From contig JBJOGJ010000169.1 of assembly GCA_046048295.1 (NCBI GenBank), forward strand, positions 1-8,684: a stretch of 8,684 nt of DNA. Direction: 5' to 3'. Below are positions 1 through 7,152 of the stretch, in pieces. The translations under genes and the position numbers were made by a program. Under the pieces are notes generated by a model. That model saw nothing but the letters and a program-made list of their open reading frames with translations. It was not told the DNA's origin and searched no databases. The stretch comes from CBDCWA01 sp046048295 (GTDB lineage: Bacteria; Pseudomonadota; Alphaproteobacteria; Rhizobiales; Hyphomicrobiaceae). How positions within the stretch are numbered: position 1 is the first letter of the stretch; each line of letters starts with the position of its first letter.

Positions 1-1
1 C

Positions 2-433
2 GGAAAAAAGGTGGAACTGGGGAGTTCGACAGGCGTAGCAGCAGAAATTGCGCAGACACAACGGCTGGTGGTGGTGCTGACGGTCAAGACGAGCCAGCCT
101 GGCGGGCGCATACTGCTTGTGGACCGCCTGGCGGCCGGTCTCGAGATCGAGAATCCCAGGCTCGTCGACAGTGGCGACCTCGGGGCACTCAAATGGCTCA
201 AGTCGATGGTCAATCCGGAGCACACCGAGTTCCGTGACGACCGTTTCGTCGCGGCCTTCGATCTGTTCCGCAGTCGGCGGCAGGGAGAGACCGTGCTGTC
301 GGCCGCCTACATGGTGCGGGCGGTGACACCGGGCGACTTCGTGCACCCGGCGGCGACTGTCGAAGACATGTACCGTCCGGACCTTCACGCACGCACTGCT
401 GCGGGGCGGCTAAGAGTGACGGCGGCGAATTGA
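2..433 (+). CDS. Alpha-2-macroglobulin family protein, C-terminal end (5' partial)
   Basis: This is the last 143 codons of a gene that starts left of the window; the frame is open from base 2 to a TGA at 431-433. The end of the protein carries the pattern typical of bacterial alpha-2-macroglobulins of the YfhM/ECAM type: GETVLSAAYMVRAVTPGDF, then HPAATVEDMY, then a short RTAAGRLRV tail. This corresponds to the C-terminal receptor-binding-like domain. Family members are large (about 1,600-1,800 residues) periplasmic or lipid-anchored proteins thought to trap foreign proteases through a bait region and, in many members, a thioester. Those parts lie outside the window and cannot be assessed. The neighbour 10 nt downstream is pbpC, the classical partner, which strongly supports the call. 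The pair is probably co-transcribed and active at the cell envelope. An in-frame GTG at 11 is almost certainly internal, not a start. Confidence 0.9.
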   Translation, partial: GKKVELGSSTGVAAEIAQTQRLVVVLTVKTSQPGGRILLVDRLAAGLEIENPRLVDSGDLGALKWLKSMVNPEHTEFRDDRFVAAFDLFRSRRQGETVLSAAYMVRAVTPGDFVHPAATVEDMYRPDLHARTAAGRLRVTAAN

Positions 434-443
434 GGCGATAGCG

Positions 444-2522
444 ATGAGCCGCTGGACGAGACGGAGTGCATGGGCAGGCTTCGGCCTGGTCGCAATGGCG
501 GGGACCATCGCCCTCGCACTTGCGATCACCGTGGCGCGGCTCGGCCCGCCACCGCTCACTGAGGCAAAGCAGCTCTCGGAGATCGTGGTGGATCGTGAAG
601 GACGGCTGCTGCGGGCATTCACGACGGCCGATGGCCGATGGCGACTGCCGGTCGAGCCGGAAGAGGTCGACCGGAGATACCTCGAGATGCTGTATGCGTT
701 CGAGGATCGGCGGTTTCATCAGCATCGAGGGGTCGATCTGCTGGCCGTTGGCCGTGCTGTTATGCAAATGGCAATGCACGGGCGCGCGGTTTCCGGCGGC
801 TCGACGTTGACGATGCAGGCAGCCAGGCTCATCGACCGTCGCCACGATCGCTCACTCGCAACAAAATGGCTGCAGATGGCGAGGGCGCTGCAGCTCGAAG
901 GCTTGCTCAGCAAGCGTGAGATACTGGCGCTATATCTTCGGATGGCACCTTTCGGCGGCAACCTGGAGGGTGTCAGGGCCGCATCGCTTGCATATTTCGG
1001 CAAAGAACCCCGGCGGCTCTCGCTCGGGGAGGCAGCGCTGCTCGTTGCGCTACCGCAGTCGCCGGAAGCAAGGCGGCCGGACCGCTCGCCGCGCGCTGCA
1101 CGCATCGCGCGCGACCGGGTGCTCATGCGGGCGGCCCTGGCAGGGGTCATCAGCATGGCAGAAGCCCGTCGGGCGACGGCCCAGCCGGTGCCACAGACCA
1201 GGCGGGAGTTTCCAAAGTTCGCACCGCACCTTTCAGAGGAACTGGTGGCGAAGAAAACGGGACAACGGATTCACCGATTGACGCTCGACCGCGGCATTCA
1301 GGAGCGGCTAGAGGCCCTTGCCAGGTCACAGGCACACGGCCTCGGCAAGAGGCTATCGGTCGCTATCCTTGCTGCCGACCACTCGACCGGTGAGATCCTG
1401 GCCCACGTCGGCTCGGCAGACTACCTCGATTCAAACAGGCTTGGCGCCATCGACATGGTCGACGCCGTGCGCTCGCCCGGGTCGACCCTGAAGCCGATGA
1501 TCTATGGGCTCGCGTTCGAGGCGGGGCTTGCGCATCCGGAGACCTTTATCGAAGACAAGCCCGTGAGGTTTGGTCTCTACCAACCGAAGAACTTCGACGA
1601 GAACTACCGGGGAACCGTAACAATACGCGAGGCGCTGGCGCTTTCGCTCAACATTCCCGTCGTGAAGGTCCTGGACGCCGTCGGACCGGGACGGCTCATC
1701 GGGCGGTTGCGTAAATCGGGACTGGCGCCGCAGCTTCCCGAGGCAACCGCGCCGACTCTCGCCGTGGCACTGGGGGGCCTCGGCCTTACGCTGCGTGAAC
1801 TGACGGAGCTATATGCCAGCGTGGCCAATCGCGGCAGGCGCGTGAAGCTCCGCCATCAGGCGCGGACAACTCCCGACCGCTCGGCACCGTTCGATGTACT
1901 CTCGCCGGTCGCATCCTGGTACATTGCCGATATCCTCAAGAATGCTCCGCCGCCTGCAGCCGCCCGTGCCGGCGAGATTGCCTACAAGACGGGGACGTCC
2001 TATGGCTACCGCGACGCCTGGGCGGTCGGGTTCGACGGTCGGCATGCGGTCGGCATCTGGGTGGGCCGAGCGGACGCCACGTCCACGCCCGGCCTCACCG
2101 GCCGGACGGCGGCGGCACCGATCCTATTCGATGCCTTCAAGCGAATTGCCAAGACGCGGACACCGCTGAAGTCACCTCCGGACGGGGCGATACGGATGGC
2201 TGGAGGCGATCTGCCGCCACCGCTCAAGCGCTTCAACGAAGGGCACGACCAGCAAATTTCCGGCCCGTTCATCGATCCACCGGTCAGGATCGCCTTCCCT
2301 CCCGACCGCTCCGAGGTCGCGGTCGAGGATGCAGGCCAGCCGATCGTACTCAAGGCAAGCGGCGGGGTACTGCCGCTAACGTGGATGATCGACGACGCGC
2401 CAGTCGGCTCATCGCGGCATGAGCGGTCGTTCGTCTGGGAAAGCGGATCGCGGGGCTTCGTGAAGGTCTCAGTCATCGACGCGAAGGGACGGGTCGACCG
2501 CGTCGAGGTGCGGCTCAGATAG
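444..2522 (+). CDS. pbpC: Penicillin-binding protein 1C (bifunctional peptidoglycan synthase)
   Basis: This 692-residue class A penicillin-binding protein should polymerise glycan strands and cross-link peptides on the periplasmic face of the inner membrane. A short basic N-terminus (SRWTRR) precedes one membrane helix at about residues 10-31. The GT51 glycosyltransferase domain (about 45-215) shows EDRRF at 87-91 with the catalytic Glu87, GGSTLTMQ at 118-125, and the PbpC-like stretch APFGGNLEGVRAAS. The transpeptidase domain (about 300-565) has SPGSTLK at 344-350 with nucleophile Ser347 and Lys350, SLN at 401-403 and KTGT at 515-518, so all active-site motifs are intact. Residues from about 600 form the C-terminal domain typical of PbpC (BiPBP_C). 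E. coli PbpC is somewhat longer (about 770 residues). The ATG at 444 follows a GAGG motif 8 nt upstream that overlaps the stop of the macroglobulin gene, so translational coupling is likely. Confidence 0.96.
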   Translation: MSRWTRRSAWAGFGLVAMAGTIALALAITVARLGPPPLTEAKQLSEIVVDREGRLLRAFTTADGRWRLPVEPEEVDRRYLEMLYAFEDRRFHQHRGVDLLAVGRAVMQMAMHGRAVSGGSTLTMQAARLIDRRHDRSLATKWLQMARALQLEGLLSKREILALYLRMAPFGGNLEGVRAASLAYFGKEPRRLSLGEAALLVALPQSPEARRPDRSPRAARIARDRVLMRAALAGVISMAEARRATAQPVPQTRREFPKFAPHLSEELVAKKTGQRIHRLTLDRGIQERLEALARSQAHGLGKRLSVAILAADHSTGEILAHVGSADYLDSNRLGAIDMVDAVRSPGSTLKPMIYGLAFEAGLAHPETFIEDKPVRFGLYQPKNFDENYRGTVTIREALALSLNIPVVKVLDAVGPGRLIGRLRKSGLAPQLPEATAPTLAVALGGLGLTLRELTELYASVANRGRRVKLRHQARTTPDRSAPFDVLSPVASWYIADILKNAPPPAAARAGEIAYKTGTSYGYRDAWAVGFDGRHAVGIWVGRADATSTPGLTGRTAAAPILFDAFKRIAKTRTPLKSPPDGAIRMAGGDLPPPLKRFNEGHDQQISGPFIDPPVRIAFPPDRSEVAVEDAGQPIVLKASGGVLPLTWMIDDAPVGSSRHERSFVWESGSRGFVKVSVIDAKGRVDRVEVRLR

Positions 2523-2527
2523 CTGAA

Positions 2528-2552
2528 AGCGGCGGCCAAGGAGGCCGCCGCT
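2528..2552. terminator. GC-rich hairpin between convergent genes, likely bidirectional terminator
   Basis: A perfect 10-bp inverted repeat (AGCGGCGGCC and GGCCGCCGCT) encloses a 5-nt loop. It begins 6 nt after the pbpC stop and ends 23 nt from the stop of the convergent hydrolase gene. The + strand side has no T-run after the stem. The - strand side has only TTT followed by C. It is therefore an imperfect intrinsic terminator by sequence, but its position between two convergent stops supports the role. Confidence 0.7.
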
Positions 2553-2575
2553 GTAACCAGGTTCGACGATGAGCG

Positions 2576-3475
2576 TCAGGCGAGATGCTTCTTGAAGAAG
2601 GCAACCGTCCGTTCCCACGCGATCTTCGCCTGCTCAGGGTTGTAGCGCGGCGTCGAATTGTTGTGGAAGCCGTGGCGGGTGCCCGGGTAGGAATGCATCT
2701 CAAAGGAGACGCCGTTGCCCTTCATGGCCTCTTCGTAGGCGGCGCGCTGAGCGTTCACCTTCTTGTCGTCCTCGGCGTACTGTACCAGCATCGCCGCCTT
2801 GATCTTCGGCACCTCGGAGGTCTTGGCCGCTGCACCGTAGAAGGGCACACCCGCCTTCAGGTCGCCGCCCAGTTCGGTTGCCAGCCAATTGACGACACCG
2901 CCACCAAAGCAGAAGCCGACAGCGCCAAGCTTGCCATTCGAAAGTGCGTGTGCCTTCAGGAACTTGGCGCTGTTCGCCATGTCGACGAAGATCTTGTTGC
3001 GATCAAGCGCGGCCTGCATCTTGCGGCCGTCGTCATCGTTGCCGGGATAGCCGCCGGCCGGGTAGAGCGCGTCAGGTGCGAGGGCCAGGAAGCCTTCGGT
3101 AGCGAGGCGCCGGGCCACGTCCTCGATGTAGGGGTTGAGACCACGATTTTCATGCACGACAAGAACAACCGGGAATGGTCCATCACCGGTTGGCTGGACG
3201 AGATAGCCACGCATCTTGCCGGAGTTGCCGCCGGGCGAGTCGTAGGTAACATAAGTCGCCTTGATGCGCTTGTCGGTAAACGAAACCGTTTGCGCCCTGG
3301 CGTAGTCAGGCAAAAGCGATTGCGCCATTGCCAAGCCGGAACCGCCGATCACAGTAATTGCTGCGGCACGGTTCAGGAAATCCCGGCGGTCCATTGTGCT
3401 GGAGTGGCAGTACTCGTCGTAGAGATCGAAGATCCGCGGATCGATCTCAATCCGCTCGTCAAGCTTCTCGGACAT
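2576..3475 (-). CDS. Tat-exported dienelactone hydrolase family protein (YghX-like)
   Basis: This 299-residue alpha/beta hydrolase closely resembles E. coli YghX. After a 27-residue N-terminal extension comes a twin-arginine signal (DRRDFLNRAAA at 29-39), a hydrophobic stretch at about 38-56 and an Ala-Arg-Ala cleavage site at 59-61, so export to the periplasm is predicted. The catalytic domain (about 70-299) has VHENRGLNPYIEDVARR at 107-123 with the conserved Glu109, the nucleophile elbow GFCFGGG with Cys189, Asp237 in AEDD, and His268 in GTRHGFHN. The Cys-Asp-His triad is that of dienelactone hydrolases, which open lactone rings by hydrolysis; the true substrate here is unknown. The ATG at 3475 is preferred over Met28 because YghX proteins share the N-terminal extension and an AAGG motif sits 9 nt upstream. 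The gene is on the same strand as pabBC but 250 nt beyond it, so it is probably transcribed separately. Confidence 0.9.
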   Translation of the reverse strand: MSEKLDERIEIDPRIFDLYDEYCHSSTMDRRDFLNRAAAITVIGGSGLAMAQSLLPDYARAQTVSFTDKRIKATYVTYDSPGGNSGKMRGYLVQPTGDGPFPVVLVVHENRGLNPYIEDVARRLATEGFLALAPDALYPAGGYPGNDDDGRKMQAALDRNKIFVDMANSAKFLKAHALSNGKLGAVGFCFGGGVVNWLATELGGDLKAGVPFYGAAAKTSEVPKIKAAMLVQYAEDDKKVNAQRAAYEEAMKGNGVSFEMHSYPGTRHGFHNNSTPRYNPEQAKIAWERTVAFFKKHLA

Positions 3476-3725
3476 GCTCCGTACCCTTCTTCAGGTTGAA
3501 CTTTTGGAAATCTCAATACCAAACCGGTCCTCTCAAAGAGACCGGCATACACCTTACGGGCCGAAGGTTATTTTGAATGTCCGGCGAGGTCTACCCTTAT
3601 TGGCGTAATCGTGAACGGCCCGAACAAGGCCAAATCGGCGCCGCTGGCGCATTGACACAGGACAAGCAGCGTCGCGTTCATCGACGTGGTGTACGTGGCT
3701 GGACCGGGCGCATCCCAGTTATCAA
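3476..3725. other. Intergenic region upstream of the YghX-like gene
   Basis: These 250 nt separate the stop of pabBC from the start of the hydrolase gene, both on the - strand. The region should hold the end of the pabBC transcript and the hydrolase promoter. I could not identify a clean -35/-10 pair or an intrinsic terminator with a T-run. It contains one clear hairpin (3524-3545) and a small 5-bp stem (GCGCC/GGCGC) near 3638-3650. A 68-codon + strand reading frame starting at 3577 resembles no family I recognise and is not called. Confidence 0.5.
3524..3545. promoter_or_regulatory. Inverted repeat upstream of the hydrolase gene, possible operator or leader hairpin
   Basis: CCGGTCCTCT and AGAGACCGG form a 9-bp stem with one bulged C and a 3-nt loop. 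It lies 49-70 nt upstream of the hydrolase start codon on the - strand. This spacing suits either a regulator binding site near the promoter or a hairpin in the 5' untranslated leader. No T-run follows on either strand that would make it a good terminator, although TTTGG follows on the - strand. The function is inferred from position only. Confidence 0.3.
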
Positions 3726-5528
3726 TCAGCGAGTTTCGGCGCGCCTTGCCGGCAGAAGGCCGCGGACGGAATTGCCAAGATAGACCCCCTGATCCGGCTC
3801 GAGGTCTTCCAGAGTGAGCGGCGCTTCAATTGCGCGGCCATCGGCGATGAGGCGGGCGCGAAGCGTGCCGGGAAGAACGCCAGCAGATAGCGGCGGCGTC
3901 AAAAGGCGGCCTTCACGTTCGATGAAGATGTTGGTACGAGAGCCTTCCGTCAGTTCACCGTGCTCATTCAGGAACAAGACCTCGTCCAGGCCATGAGCGG
4001 CAGCGAGACGTGCGTGCTCGCGATCGTAGAATTCGCGCCGCGTCGTCTTGTGCGCCAGTAGGCTATCGGCGCTCGACACCCGGAACTCCGATATGGTGAA
4101 GCGCAGGGGCCGAGAGGGGTCCGGCAGCTGCAGGGGAGCGACTGAAACTTCGATGCCGCCTTCCCTGGAGAGCAGCAGCCTTACAAAAAGGACCGGTTCA
4201 TCACGGGGCCCGGGAGCTTCTGCCAAGCGGACGCGGGCAAGCGGCAGGTCCAACGCAAAGCCAAGCGCCTGCGCCGAGCGCGCAAGCCTCGCAATGTGCT
4301 CGTCGAGCAGCCAATAGCCGCTTTCCTTCGTCCAGCGGAGCGACTCGATCAACCGGAAGTCGCCGGTACAGGCCTCGAAGAATTTCATCTTGAGAAGGCA
4401 TTCCGCATACTCGTCGGTGCCCGAAGAATCCGCGACGATACCCGAGCCTATTCCGAACTCGCCGGTGCCATCTGCAAAGTACACCGCTGTGCGGATTGCA
4501 ACGTTGAAGTCGGCGCTGCCGTCGGGCGCGAACATGCCGATCGCGCCACAGTAGACGCCACGCGGCTCCGCCTCCAGCTCACGGATCAGTTCCATTGCAC
4601 GGATCTTCGGTGCTCCTGTTACGGAGCCAGGCGGGAATACGCCGCGGACAAGATCCGAAATCGACACATTTTCACGCAGACGCGCGCGAACGAGCGAAAC
4701 CATCTGGTGGACAGTGGCGTACGTCTCGACTTCGAACAGTTTCGGCGCCTCGACACTGCCGACCTTGGCGATGCGGCCGAGATCATTGCGCATCAGATCG
4801 ACAATCATCAGGTTTTCGGCACGGTTCTTCTCGTCGGCTGCAAGGTCCTCCCTGGCGCGGCGATCGGCAGCGGCATCTTCTTTTCGCGGCGCCGTCCCTT
4901 TCATGGGACGCGTCTCTATGTGCCCCTCCCGAATGGTGAGATACTGCTCAGGGCTCGCGGACATGACGGTGAAGGTGGGCGCGGCGATGTATGCGGCGTG
5001 TCGGACGGGTTGAGCGGATCGCATGGCCCGATAAAGCGAGAGCGGGTTGCCGGATAGAGCGAAACGATACTTGAAGGTCAGGTTGGCCTGGTAGAGATCG
5101 CCGGCATATATGGCTTCTTCGACCCGGGCGAAGCGTTCGAGATAAGCCTGCTCGTCGAAGTCAGGGCCGAGAAGCGCGAGGCCGTGGCCGGGCGCCGCCC
5201 GGGTCTCGAGCCAGTCGGCTGCTGCGGTAGCGTCGAGAGTCCGGGGAGCATCGAACACACCGAACCAGAGCAGCGGACACCGACGCGCTGACGGCATCAG
5301 CGGAGCGAGACGCGGCTCCAGTGCATAGCCCAATTCATAGGACATGAAGCCCGCCACATAGCGCGCACTGGCCAGTGTCTCAGACAGGCGAGCCAACGCC
5401 TTGTCGACCTCGCCGGGCAAGTGCGCGGCGATGATCTCTTCCGGCTGCTCGAAAAGCAACGCGCCGGCGCCATCCTCCCGACTGTCGTCGATCAGGACGA
5501 AGGTGTGCGAAAATGGTTCAACGGACAT
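3726..5528 (-). CDS. pabBC: Fused aminodeoxychorismate synthase component I / aminodeoxychorismate lyase (PabB-PabC)
   Basis: This 600-residue fusion should make p-aminobenzoate for folate synthesis in the cytoplasm. The PabB part (about 1-385) converts chorismate and ammonia to 4-amino-4-deoxychorismate. It shows RPMKGTAPR at 207-215, where Lys210 marks PabB rather than anthranilate synthase (which has Ala there), plus DLMRNDLGR at 244-252, GSVTGAPK at 301-308 and GSGIVADS at 361-368. The C-terminal part (about 390-600) is a class IV aminotransferase-fold PabC domain that releases pyruvate. It has LLDEHIARL near 407, the likely PLP lysine Lys494 in LAHKTTRREF, LTEGSRTNIF at 526-535 and SAGVLPGTLR at 548-557. 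The glutaminase partner PabA is not in the window. I chose the ATG at 5528; an alternative start at 5579 would overlap the upstream MFS gene by 29 nt and add 17 unconserved-looking residues. The ribosome binding site is weak (GGATGG). The gene lies 22 nt after the MFS stop, so the two are probably co-transcribed. Confidence 0.93.
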   Translation of the reverse strand: MSVEPFSHTFVLIDDSREDGAGALLFEQPEEIIAAHLPGEVDKALARLSETLASARYVAGFMSYELGYALEPRLAPLMPSARRCPLLWFGVFDAPRTLDATAAADWLETRAAPGHGLALLGPDFDEQAYLERFARVEEAIYAGDLYQANLTFKYRFALSGNPLSLYRAMRSAQPVRHAAYIAAPTFTVMSASPEQYLTIREGHIETRPMKGTAPRKEDAAADRRAREDLAADEKNRAENLMIVDLMRNDLGRIAKVGSVEAPKLFEVETYATVHQMVSLVRARLRENVSISDLVRGVFPPGSVTGAPKIRAMELIRELEAEPRGVYCGAIGMFAPDGSADFNVAIRTAVYFADGTGEFGIGSGIVADSSGTDEYAECLLKMKFFEACTGDFRLIESLRWTKESGYWLLDEHIARLARSAQALGFALDLPLARVRLAEAPGPRDEPVLFVRLLLSREGGIEVSVAPLQLPDPSRPLRFTISEFRVSSADSLLAHKTTRREFYDREHARLAAAHGLDEVLFLNEHGELTEGSRTNIFIEREGRLLTPPLSAGVLPGTLRARLIADGRAIEAPLTLEDLEPDQGVYLGNSVRGLLPARRAETR

Positions 5529-5550
5529 ATGCCATCCGGTGCAAAGAGGC

Positions 5551-6777
5551 TCAGGCGCGCGCGGCCTGGCGCTCGGCAAGCACCTCGCTCACGGGCCTGT
5601 CGTCGATCGGCCAGTGCAGCAGAGATGCCAAGGCGCCGCCGATGATAACGATCCACCATGCGATGTCATAGGAGCCGGTCATGTCCCAAATCTTGCCGCC
5701 CAGCCAGACACTGGTGAAGCTGCCGACCTGGTGAGAGAAGAATACGATGCCGTACAGCGTCGCCATATAGCGTGGACCGAACATGCCAAAAACGATGCCC
5801 GAGGTGAGCGGCACAGTGGCGAGCCAGAGGAGGCCGATGCACGCGGCGAAGATGTAGACGGACCAGGCTGACAATGGCGCAAGTATGAATGCAGCGAAGA
5901 TGACCGAGCGGGCGAGATAGAGCAGCGCCAAGAGATATTTCTTTCGGTAGATGCCACCAAGGTAACCCGAAATCCAGGTGCCGATCATGTTGAAGAAGCC
6001 GATCACCGAGATGGCGGTTGCTCCGATGATCGGGTCCATGTGCATGTCCTGCAGGTAAGCCGGCAGGTGGTTGTTGATGTACTGGACCTGGAAGCCACAC
6101 GTGAAGAACCCGAGTACGAGCAGCCAGAACCCAGGATGACCGCGCGCCTCCTTCAACGCCTGCCCGAGGCTTTGCCCTTCCTTCTTGTCGATCAGCGCCT
6201 CTCCCGCCGCCGCTCTCATCAGCAACGCGATCGGCATGACCAACATGACCAGAACACCGAGAACCAAGAGCGACATGTACCAGCCATTGGCATCGATCAT
6301 GAGCTGACCCGCAGGCACGAGCACGAGCTGGCCTCCCGTACCGCCTGAGGTGATGATGCCCATCCACAATGAACGCTTATCGTCTGGCGCCACCTTGCTC
6401 GCAACCGCGAGGATCAGCGAGAGAGCGCAACCCGCAGAACCAATTCCGCTCAGAAGGCCGGCCGACAGCATCATCCCTTCCGGCGTGACGGAGTTCGCCA
6501 TCATTATAATGCCGCTGCCGTACAGAATGGAGGCAACGAGGAGGACCTTGATGTGTCCTATACGGTCAGCCAGAGCACCGACGAATGGCGCTGAGATACC
6601 GTACATGAGCGCCTGAACACCGAAGACCAGAGACAGACTTTCGCGCCCCCAACCGAACTCCTCCGTAATTGGGCGAAGGTAGATGCCGAAACTCTGGCGG
6701 CTCCCATAGGTCAGAAAAATGATCAGCGTCGCGCAAACGAGCACGAGCCAGGGATTGCGCCAAAACGGTTTCGCCAT
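5551..6777 (-). CDS. MFS transporter, monocarboxylate/oxalate-formate antiporter-like
   Basis: This 408-residue inner-membrane permease has about twelve hydrophobic segments (roughly 8-28, 49-70, 77-95, 102-126, 137-160, 167-187, 218-238, 250-270, 281-300, 306-326, 340-360 and 372-390), split by a central cytoplasmic loop at about 188-215 rich in charged residues. The first half has the start typical of the MCT/OxlT-like group, with GSRQSFGIYLRPITEEFGW at 25-43, and an MFS motif A variant GALADRIGHIK at 67-77. These features suggest a proton- or anion-coupled carrier of organic acids, but the substrate cannot be read from sequence. I placed the start at the ATG 6775-6777, with GGGA 9 nt upstream. 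A TTG at 6793-6795 would add six residues (MSGNRS) and is less likely. It precedes pabBC by 22 nt and is probably the first gene of that transcript, although a functional link to folate is not evident. Confidence 0.9.
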   Translation of the reverse strand: MAKPFWRNPWLVLVCATLIIFLTYGSRQSFGIYLRPITEEFGWGRESLSLVFGVQALMYGISAPFVGALADRIGHIKVLLVASILYGSGIIMMANSVTPEGMMLSAGLLSGIGSAGCALSLILAVASKVAPDDKRSLWMGIITSGGTGGQLVLVPAGQLMIDANGWYMSLLVLGVLVMLVMPIALLMRAAAGEALIDKKEGQSLGQALKEARGHPGFWLLVLGFFTCGFQVQYINNHLPAYLQDMHMDPIIGATAISVIGFFNMIGTWISGYLGGIYRKKYLLALLYLARSVIFAAFILAPLSAWSVYIFAACIGLLWLATVPLTSGIVFGMFGPRYMATLYGIVFFSHQVGSFTSVWLGGKIWDMTGSYDIAWWIVIIGGALASLLHWPIDDRPVSEVLAERQAARA

Positions 6778-6952
6778 GCTACGGTTTCCCGACAAGTTGG
6801 AGTGGGCCGGAGCCCGGGAGTAAGGTTGACAAAGCTACACCCGAGAACTGGCGGAAGCTAGTCGTGCAGCGAATTGCGAACTGGTATGGGATTTGCTGTT
6901 TCCATCGGCGATGCAGAAGTTCGTCGATTGCCGGCAAAGAAGCTCCGTTCGA
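6778..6952. other. Intergenic region between divergent transcripts
   Basis: This region lies between the start of the MFS gene on the - strand and a possible small gene on the + strand. It should contain the promoter of the MFS-pabBC transcript, but I see no convincing -35/-10 pair on the - strand. On the + strand TTGACA occurs at 6826-6831 without a matching -10 element at the usual distance. No hairpin longer than about 4 bp stands out. Confidence 0.4.
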
Positions 6953-7105
6953 ATGCGGGTCACAGCGCTAGACCTCGCCAGGTTCCTCGTGGCTGCGGTT
7001 GCAGGAGCCACCATTCTGGCCGGTCTCTACGTGGCGAAGTCGATAGCCGGCATCGACCTTTTCGAGGGACCTTCCTTCCTGCACGCGTATCTCTACTGGC
7101 GGTGA
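6953..7105 (+). CDS. Possible small single-helix membrane protein (50 aa)
   Basis: This frame encodes 50 residues. After MRVTALDLARF comes one long hydrophobic stretch (about residues 11-35: FLVAAVAGATILAGLYVAKS and onward), followed by a short tail IDLFEGPSFLHAYLYWR. The layout of one helix with an amphipathic aromatic tail is that of a small inner-membrane protein. Third codon positions are mostly G or C, as in the neighbouring real genes, which supports coding. Against it, the ribosome binding site is poor (AAAGAAG about 10 nt upstream). The frame is open further upstream to an ATG at 6893, but the extra 20 residues look unlike protein and have mixed codon use. I recognise no family. It ends 47 nt before the amidohydrolase start and could be transcribed with it. 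Confidence 0.4.
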   Translation: MRVTALDLARFLVAAVAGATILAGLYVAKSIAGIDLFEGPSFLHAYLYWR

Positions 7106-7138
7106 CCTGCCCGGCTTCCTAAACTGGTGCAAACCTGT

Positions 7139-7144
7139 GGGAGG
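7139..7144 (+). promoter_or_regulatory. Ribosome binding site of the amidohydrolase
   Basis: GGGAGG lies 8 nt upstream of the ATG at 7153. It is the best Shine-Dalgarno match in the window and fixes the start of the downstream gene. Confidence 0.8.
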
Positions 7145-7152
7145 CACGTAAC

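Noticed and set aside
210..845. A 211-codon - strand reading frame across the macroglobulin-pbpC junction
   Set aside because: It overlaps two real genes on the other strand and its Arg/Pro/Cys-rich translation is typical of a shadow frame.
2585..3499. A 304-codon + strand reading frame opposite the YghX-like gene
   Set aside because: It mirrors almost exactly a gene with clear family motifs on the - strand, has no recognisable domain, and is explained by the GC-rich codon bias of the real gene.
3577..3783. A 68-codon + strand frame in the gap downstream of pabBC
   Set aside because: It has a passable GAAGG upstream, but it overlaps the pabBC end by 58 nt, is rich in Arg and Gly without structure, and matches no family I know.
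4296..5057. A 253-codon + strand reading frame opposite pabBC
   Set aside because: It lies wholly inside the well-supported PabB coding region and its translation shows no family features.
5529..5579. Upstream start for pabBC adding 17 residues
   Set aside because: It would overlap the end of the MFS gene, and the extra residues are Pro/Arg-rich with no resemblance to PabB N-termini; the ATG at 5528 fits better.
6826..6831. TTGACA, a consensus -35 hexamer on the + strand
   Set aside because: No -10-like hexamer occurs 16-18 nt downstream, so a promoter is not supported.
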